In this document: positions 58,176-64,000 of the stretch, piece after piece
How positions within the stretch are numbered: the first letter of the stretch is position 1
Layout: each line of letters begins with the position of its first letter
Source of the DNA: Nymphaea colorata
Taxonomy: Eukaryota; Streptophyta; Magnoliopsida; Nymphaeales; Nymphaeaceae
Length of the DNA stretch: 64,000 bases
Reading direction: 5' to 3'
Assembly (NCBI RefSeq): GCF_008831285.2
Contig: NC_045147.1
Span: 20,774,581 to 20,838,580, forward strand
Made by a program: the position numbers and the translations under genes
Notes under the pieces: generated by a model
Told to the model about the DNA's origin: nothing
Seen by the model: the letters and a program-made list of their open reading frames with translations, nothing else
Databases searched by the model: none

Positions 58176-61170
58176 CGTCCTTGAATGTTTGGTTTAACTA
58201 GAATCAGTGTTCAGAAAACTATATATAAAAAGAGAGAGACAGAGAAAACCCACGGAAACACTAAATTGGAGATTTACATATTAAACCAACAAAGTTTTTC
58301 ACGCATTTGGGATGATTAGTGTTCAATCTCGAACATGACAATTTCTTCTGCCGGTGACTCAAGCTTTTTTGAAAGGAACCCACTAAAGAGCCGGCCTTCC
58401 AAAGGCAGACTCAAGGGTTAATTCATCTCTGAGAGTCTGAATCCAAGCCTCAGTCACCATCCCTTACCAGTCCATCAAGAAAAAGCGTTGGACGCAGTAG
58501 CCATGTTCTGCTTTGACCTGAACTGTTCACCGGACACTTTCCCTTTATGATAAATGATCTGTTCGTTCCAAAATGACCTTACTGTCCGCATTTTCACAGG
58601 CAGTGAGCGCCTTTTACTACTGTTTCTTTTTGCCACCAGTCTGCGCGCTTGGGGAATAACGCAGCTCGTGAGGCAAAGCCGATCGACAGGCGTCAATTGC
58701 TGGTTGAAAACTACTGTTTCCTGACTACCTGCTATCGACCGGAGGCGATGATGTAATGAAAGTTGCAGATGGTGTTGATTTAAAACACATGAGAAGCTTG
58801 TTTTTGCCATTATTGATCACGATTTGACATCCGCGTCCATTTTGTCTCATACCAATGCTTATAAAGGGATTAAGATATTATAAGTTTTTTGTTTAAAAAG
58901 ATTTTTCTTTTTTATCTTTTTAATGCAAGTGGACAAAGTTAAAATGAGCAGATATAAGAAGTTTGTGTCCTCCTTGCTCAAAATAGAGAACCCAGTTACG
59001 ATTAAAGCACTGCAGCATAACAATCAAAGATATATATATATATATACTTCGTTGTGCTAGTAAGTGGGAGAAATACAGAAGTTGAACCTCATGTTTTGCA
59101 TGGCAAACCAGTTTATGAGTGTTTAAGTCTGACCTGATTCTCAATCTGATACACTATAATCAACTCAAGATCCGAATCAAGCAAACTTAACCTTGTTCTA
59201 GGACTCGGTGGTTCGGTAATTTTTTTTGGCTTTGCATCAGAGATCCACACCACCAGATTGCTATTTGAACATATATATACAAGAGGGTTCCACCCCAACC
59301 AAATGAAAAAAATATATATATAGTGTAAAATTTGATTTTTTTTTTTGTTTCTATGTGTTTTTTTAGTGTGAATTAAGTTTGACCCTACCCAAATCCAACC
59401 CACAAAACCGAGCCCCCATTTGGCTCACCTCTGAAGAAAATCTTGGCTCCTTCCCCAATTGTTTTCTTAATGGACACTCTTAATCTAAAAAGGAAACTGT
59501 GGTTGGCCACTAATCAAAGTGACTAAGCAAGCTTAAAGTGCTCGAATTGTCGCATATCGTTGCTTAGAGTCTTGCCAACCTCCTAGGCCAAACCAATAGA
59601 GCTTAAGATTCAAAATTTTGCCAATCAATGAACAAAATGTTCTTCTTCACAAGTGCCTTTTAAGAGATACATCAATCCTATGAGCTTACTAAAAAAGTGG
59701 CATCAACTGGATTCACCTTATAATGTTGGAAAACCACCTTGGTCGTCAGTCCTTTTGGGTTTTTTTAGCTCTCAATATGAATATCTCAATATCAACAAGT
59801 TCATTTTTTCTTCTCTCTTGTATCGTCTAACAAAGAAAGATATCATAGAAAGTTATTTCATGGATCTGAATTAAATAAAGTATATGGGTCCTCTCATTAG
59901 TTAAAAAAATATACCACACCTAAATCTAACTGAGGTAATGTGCAAGAGTTGAGGTGCCTGAGGTAATATGGAGTGGTTCAGGAACTCAACCATAAAAAAG
60001 GAGATTCTAGTTGCAAGTTATCAAATGAAAGAAGTTTGATGTTCATGCACCCATTGTTTGACATATTCGCTTTGGGTGAGTGGATGCTATTCGAAGAAGA
60101 GTTGAAGCCCCTCTTCTTTGTGTCGTCCTCAAAGTTTAAGGCTGCGTCAGGATTTTGGTGGACTAGTAGTACACCTATCAACTAAAGTGCCACAAATTGC
60201 AGCTTAAAAAAGCAACGCTCACAATAGTAAAAACAGACCTCTCACCAGCCCGCCAACCTGACCCACTATGACGTATTTGTCGGGGAATTGTGCCTATTCA
60301 CTTGCTTGCACAGGAAAGTAGAGAAAAAATTGAACTCGGTGGATAAATACATGGAACATCAGCAACTATAAAATAAAAAAATATCCCAACCATTAAATTG
60401 CACCTTTAGATGGTCATCATAAACACAAAACACAAAACATTCTTCGCTATTTTTCCAGGTTTATTATGCAGGTCAATCAAACAGTAGAAAAAGAAGTCTG
60501 GAAAAATTTATCCTGACCATTAAACACAAGATGAATTGGGAATGAAGAAAATAAGTCCACTTCCACCCTATTCAAGAAAATTCTATTCAAGAAAATTCTT
60601 TTTAGGCAAAAAAAATTCTTAATTTTTTTTGCCTGTGGCCATAAAACGGGTCCTAAGGGATTGGATCCGGATAGATGTAACTATTACCGGAACCGACTAT
60701 TCGAGTAAGAGAAAACCTAAGCCATACCGTATTATCTGATTATTAATACGGTTGACAACCCAGCCAGGGATGGTCGGTGCATCTGGTTCCGGATCTTTAT
60801 CCAGACCCTATCAAAGTCGGGTCCGACCCGAACGTGGACGACCACAACGAGGCTCTCCCCCCGGACAACGCGATAGCGCGCGAAACTGTTCCGCAGGATC
60901 GACTTGATTTTTCAATGACCGAAAAGCCCCTGGGTTCTACCGTGTTGCCAAGTCTCTGCCGTGTTCTTCGCTGTCGTCTTTAGAAGGTGGAAATCACCAA
61001 GATTCCCGGATTTGTTTCAGTTTTTCGACGTTCGGGACGTTCTTCCGAAGAGGTCGTAGAGGACGGAACGAGGGAGTCCCTGTTATGTCCTTGACCACAG
61101 AATCAATTGCATTTTCGTCATTTCATATTCTTTTTGTTCATCCTATTTACGTACGAGCCCCCTCGGTTGG
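58176..61170. other. Gene-free stretch with repeat fragments
   Basis: No convincing gene. 59285-59455 shares the A/T core and the tail (CTGAAGAAAATCTTGGCTCC) with the foldback at 30342-30560. The 111-codon minus frame at 58475-58810 and the 68-codon plus frame at 60777-60983 lack recognisable motifs. The last few hundred bases are the promoter of the gene at 61269. Confidence 0.4.
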
Positions 61171-61177
61171 TATAAAC
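61171..61177 (+). promoter_or_regulatory. TATA box of the gene at 61269
   Basis: TATAAAC, followed about 30-45 bases later by a CT-rich leader with a (CT)n run at 61216-61240, ending at the start codon context GGGATGGCG. Confidence 0.5.
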
Positions 61178-61268
61178 AGAATTTGTTATTTGTTGCGTAT
61201 TTTTTGTTCCTCTCTCAGTCTCTCTCTCTCTCTCTCTCTGAAATTCTCCGGCGTCGTCGTCTCCAGGG

Positions 61269-61487
61269 ATGGCGTATCGGAGAAGGCACTCCGCGAAATC
61301 GTATCCAACGTTCGCGGATGACCCTCCGTCGTCGCCCACTGGAGAAGATGGTTCATCGTTGGCCGCGGCGGCGATCCGAGCGTCGGCCCTGCGCCGGGGC
61401 TTGTCTTTATCGTCGGCCCATGGAGGGTCCGTCCTTTCCTCGAGTTACAGGGACTCGCCGGAGCATAGGGCGACCGAAATGCAGCAG
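61269..61487 (+). CDS. First exon of a conserved plant protein, function unknown
   Basis: 73 codons from MAYRRRHSAKSYPTFADD to EMQQ, ending at a donor CAG then GTCAGT. The composition (Ser-rich, with SLAAAAIRASALRRGLSLSS) resembles the N-terminus of a plant family with downstream coiled coils that I know only as uncharacterised, so the assignment is tentative. A well-bounded 44-base candidate second exon lies at 62039-62082 (strong pyrimidine tract and CAG before, GTAAGTAG after). Read after the 61487 donor it gives MLLFIKVRIRLYRI; one frame over gives DAPFYKSAHPTVSDP, which looks more natural but needs a different exon 1 end. Later exons lie beyond the window. Confidence 0.5.
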
Positions 61488-63079
61488 GTCAGTTATCCCT
61501 TTCGTTTCGTTCTTCTGTGTTGAGTCGTGGTCTTTTGCATGGTTTCCGGTGTAATCGGCTGGGATTTTTTAGTGAACGCGTGGATGTAGCCGGTTTTCGA
61601 TGAAGTGCGTCCGGTCTTTGACGAGTTTTGGCGGGAAAGCTGGAGTTACGTCCGATTGTTATAAGGAGCCGGATATGAACCGAGTTTCTTATTCGTTCTT
61701 GGAATGATAAAATGGAAAACTTAAATCTCGCGGTGGTTTTGTTGTGAATCATGACAAGTTTGAAGCAGATAGAATGCGTTCGGCTCTCCTCTCATGCCAT
61801 TTCTTGCTCTCGTATAGATTGGTTGTTTGGATCGTGCATTGGCAGACCTGATTATGTCTTTTCTTCTCATTGAGACAATTTAGATGATCTTGTCGTAGAT
61901 GCTGCACCTACTATACGCAATTAAGCGCCATTCCCGGCTACAACTGATTATCCTTTTTCATTTCGAGGGCAGCGTATTGATTGTTTGATTTTGTGATAGG
62001 TTGACACTTTTCCTTTCTCGTTTTCTTTCTTGCATCAGATGCTCCTTTTTATAAAAGTGCGCATCCGACTGTATCGGATCCCGTAAGTAGATAAATGCAT
62101 ATTTGTGCGTAGATTCATTCCTACGTGTATTATTTTATCAAGGGCATTTGGAGTATGCATCAGTTGCCAAACTTCTTTTCCCCTCTCTGTCATTTGCTTT
62201 TGAGGAATTTTTATTGTGTTCAACACTTTGCCTCAAGTATTCGCTCTTCTAGAGTTGAAATGCGATCTTTACCTAGAACTGCCAAACCAGATTGCAGAAT
62301 GGAATATTTTTACGACATTTAACGTTTGACGTTATGTTGTCATGCCGCAGATACGGTGAATGGCCGGCAAAATGACATGAGATTTATACAGCGGAACATT
62401 TGGCCTCTATTTATTAGGCTGGTAAATAGAGAACGAACTTTAGAACTTAAGCTGTTCCATTGTACTCGTGGCCACTGTAATTACCTGTTCCACTCTCACA
62501 TTTGGTTTGGGCTTTGAGTGTGGCGGAACTCAAGTGGCTCTTTAGCAGTTTTTTAGTTTCAACTTCAAAACAATAAAAACCAGGTCAACTAATCACTTAA
62601 ATAGTCTTCTTATAAGTCACTCAAAATTGTTCTCAATCTTAATTAGAAGACTAAACTTTTTAAAATGGAGCGTCACAGCCACTGTGGAGTGTGGAGTTGA
62701 ACATGAGAATTTTACATGACAACCACCATTTGTGTATTTTTATGATCATTAATTGCTAAAAAAATACATTCGAAAATAAGAGATGGTCAAGGTTGTCAGG
62801 ATGCGGAAGTTAATTGCGTTGCTTATAGAAAGGATGTTTGGAATATGATGTGTATGACGTGGCAAAATCTGGCGTTTTGTTTTGTTTTTCGGGACATGTA
62901 ATTGCGGAAAAATTGTGGGAAGAATATATAATATATGTATTTGTATACATCTTATATATAATTTATATAAAATTCTCCAGCCATCCACCCATCCAGGCCT
63001 CACAGCACCCAACTCAATGATGCATTTGGGCTGCATGCTGTGAGGGCTGGCCAGAAGAATCGAAGATTCTTCTCTCTCT

Positions 63080-63137
<58 letters not shown>

Positions 63138-64000
63138 CTACTATACAGTTTTTTGGGAAGAGATTTGACATGTGTTGTTTTGCAATTCTTTTTTTAGAAG
63201 ATAATTACCATATCATTGACGTTTGTTCATGCAAGGCCTCACATTTAGGTCGGATTAATTCTACAATCTCTATACGATCACATTCATCATAAGCATCTTG
63301 CAATCACTGGAAAATTCAGATAGAATTTTCTGCATCATATATATGTGAGGATTATGTCAACTGATTAACCGTTCAATCAACTTACTTAATGGTTAATAAA
63401 GTATTACCAGCGAACTTATTTTTCCAAAAATATAAATCACATGTATTTTTATTAAAAAAAGTAAATTTTGAAAGTGACTTATTATTAATAATTAATCAAA
63501 TTGATCGAACATTTTGTAAATGAATTCATATAGTCACCATTTTTGTTAATCTACAAAATTCTATAGCTATTGCAGTGGGGATTCCCCCACTAACAGCTGC
63601 CCGGTGCACGTGCGTGAGGGTTCAACTCCTGACTGGTTTTATTACCTCACCTCCCCATCTAACATTTTTCACTAACCTTTTTTTAAGCATCCTTATGAAC
63701 GTACCTGATCTTTGGATATTATCTTTACATGTAAGACATTATGAATATAAAAAAAAATAATATTTATTGATGTCTAAATAAAATTTTATAAGATTTTAGG
63801 TCAATTGTCTGAAGTTTTGTTTATGAAAGTGCTCTTTCATGTCCAGACATAATTTAATTTCAATTTTATTATTTTAAAGATGCAAACCACATCTGCTTGA
63901 TACTTAATAAAAAAAAAAAAAAACCTTACACATAAAAGGTGTGGTAAAACCAATCTCGGGAAGGAATTAGCATAATGTGTTTCCCATATGGTTGCATATT
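61488..64000. other. Probable intron(s) of the gene at 61269, with repeats
   Basis: Apart from the candidate exon at 62039-62082 there is no recognisable coding sequence. It includes a fragment at about 62575-62660 resembling one at 25918-25998, an AT array at 63083-63136, and a B-box-like GGGTTCAACTCCTG at 63618-63631 beside a small hairpin (GTGGGGATTCCCCCAC, 63575-63590). Confidence 0.35.
63083..63136. repeat. (TA)n microsatellite
   Basis: About 27 TA units following a short CT run. Confidence 0.96.

Noticed and set aside
58475-58810. 111-codon minus-strand frame
   Set aside because: No recognisable domain, unusual composition, and no promoter or splice context; kept only as a note.
60777-60983. 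68-codon plus-strand frame MHLVPDLYPD
   Set aside because: Lies in the promoter side of the 61269 gene with no motif; likely chance.

Overview
This is nuclear DNA from a flowering plant. The protein-coding genes have GT-AG introns, and their closest recognisable relatives are plant families: CBSX3, a plant ATG18/PROPPIN, a PLS/E-class PPR protein, a BRD1/2/13-type bromodomain protein and a MIR319 precursor. Intergenic DNA is AT-rich and full of microsatellites and small non-autonomous transposon remnants. I cannot place the species from the sequence alone.

Layout. 1-1620: the first two coding exons of CBSX3 (minus strand, running off the left edge) and its CT-rich leader. 3765-7600: a RING-H2 ubiquitin ligase with a C-terminal membrane anchor (minus), with a long 5' UTR intron. 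7620-12140: repeats (AT arrays, tRNA-derived SINE-like copies). 12758-18856: a nine-exon bromodomain gene (plus). 19740-20130: a TATA box and an unassigned possible first exon. 21280-28198: a six-exon quinone oxidoreductase-like gene (plus) whose introns carry repeats. 30702-32546: an intronless PPR gene (minus). 34313-37857: a four-exon ATG18 gene (minus) with a 5' UTR intron. 38630-51200: no supportable gene, but a graveyard of foldback elements, a TIR element with an internal 71-bp tandem array, an LTR fragment with an initiator-Met primer-binding site, and SINE-like pieces. 51250-53550: a MIR319 locus (plus) containing the exact mature miR319 sequence and a long foldback. 55511-55738: a possible orphan minus-strand exon. 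61269 onward: first exon of a conserved plant protein of unknown function, running toward the right edge.

The genes do not form a pathway; they are independent single-copy housekeeping or regulatory loci (mitochondrial redox sensing, ubiquitination, chromatin remodelling, NAD(P)H-dependent reduction, organelle RNA processing, autophagy, miRNA control of TCP factors). I found no transposase, reverse transcriptase or integrase reading frame of useful length, no CRISPR, and no clear undescribed system. The most informative items are the MIR319 hairpin and the several related repeat families.
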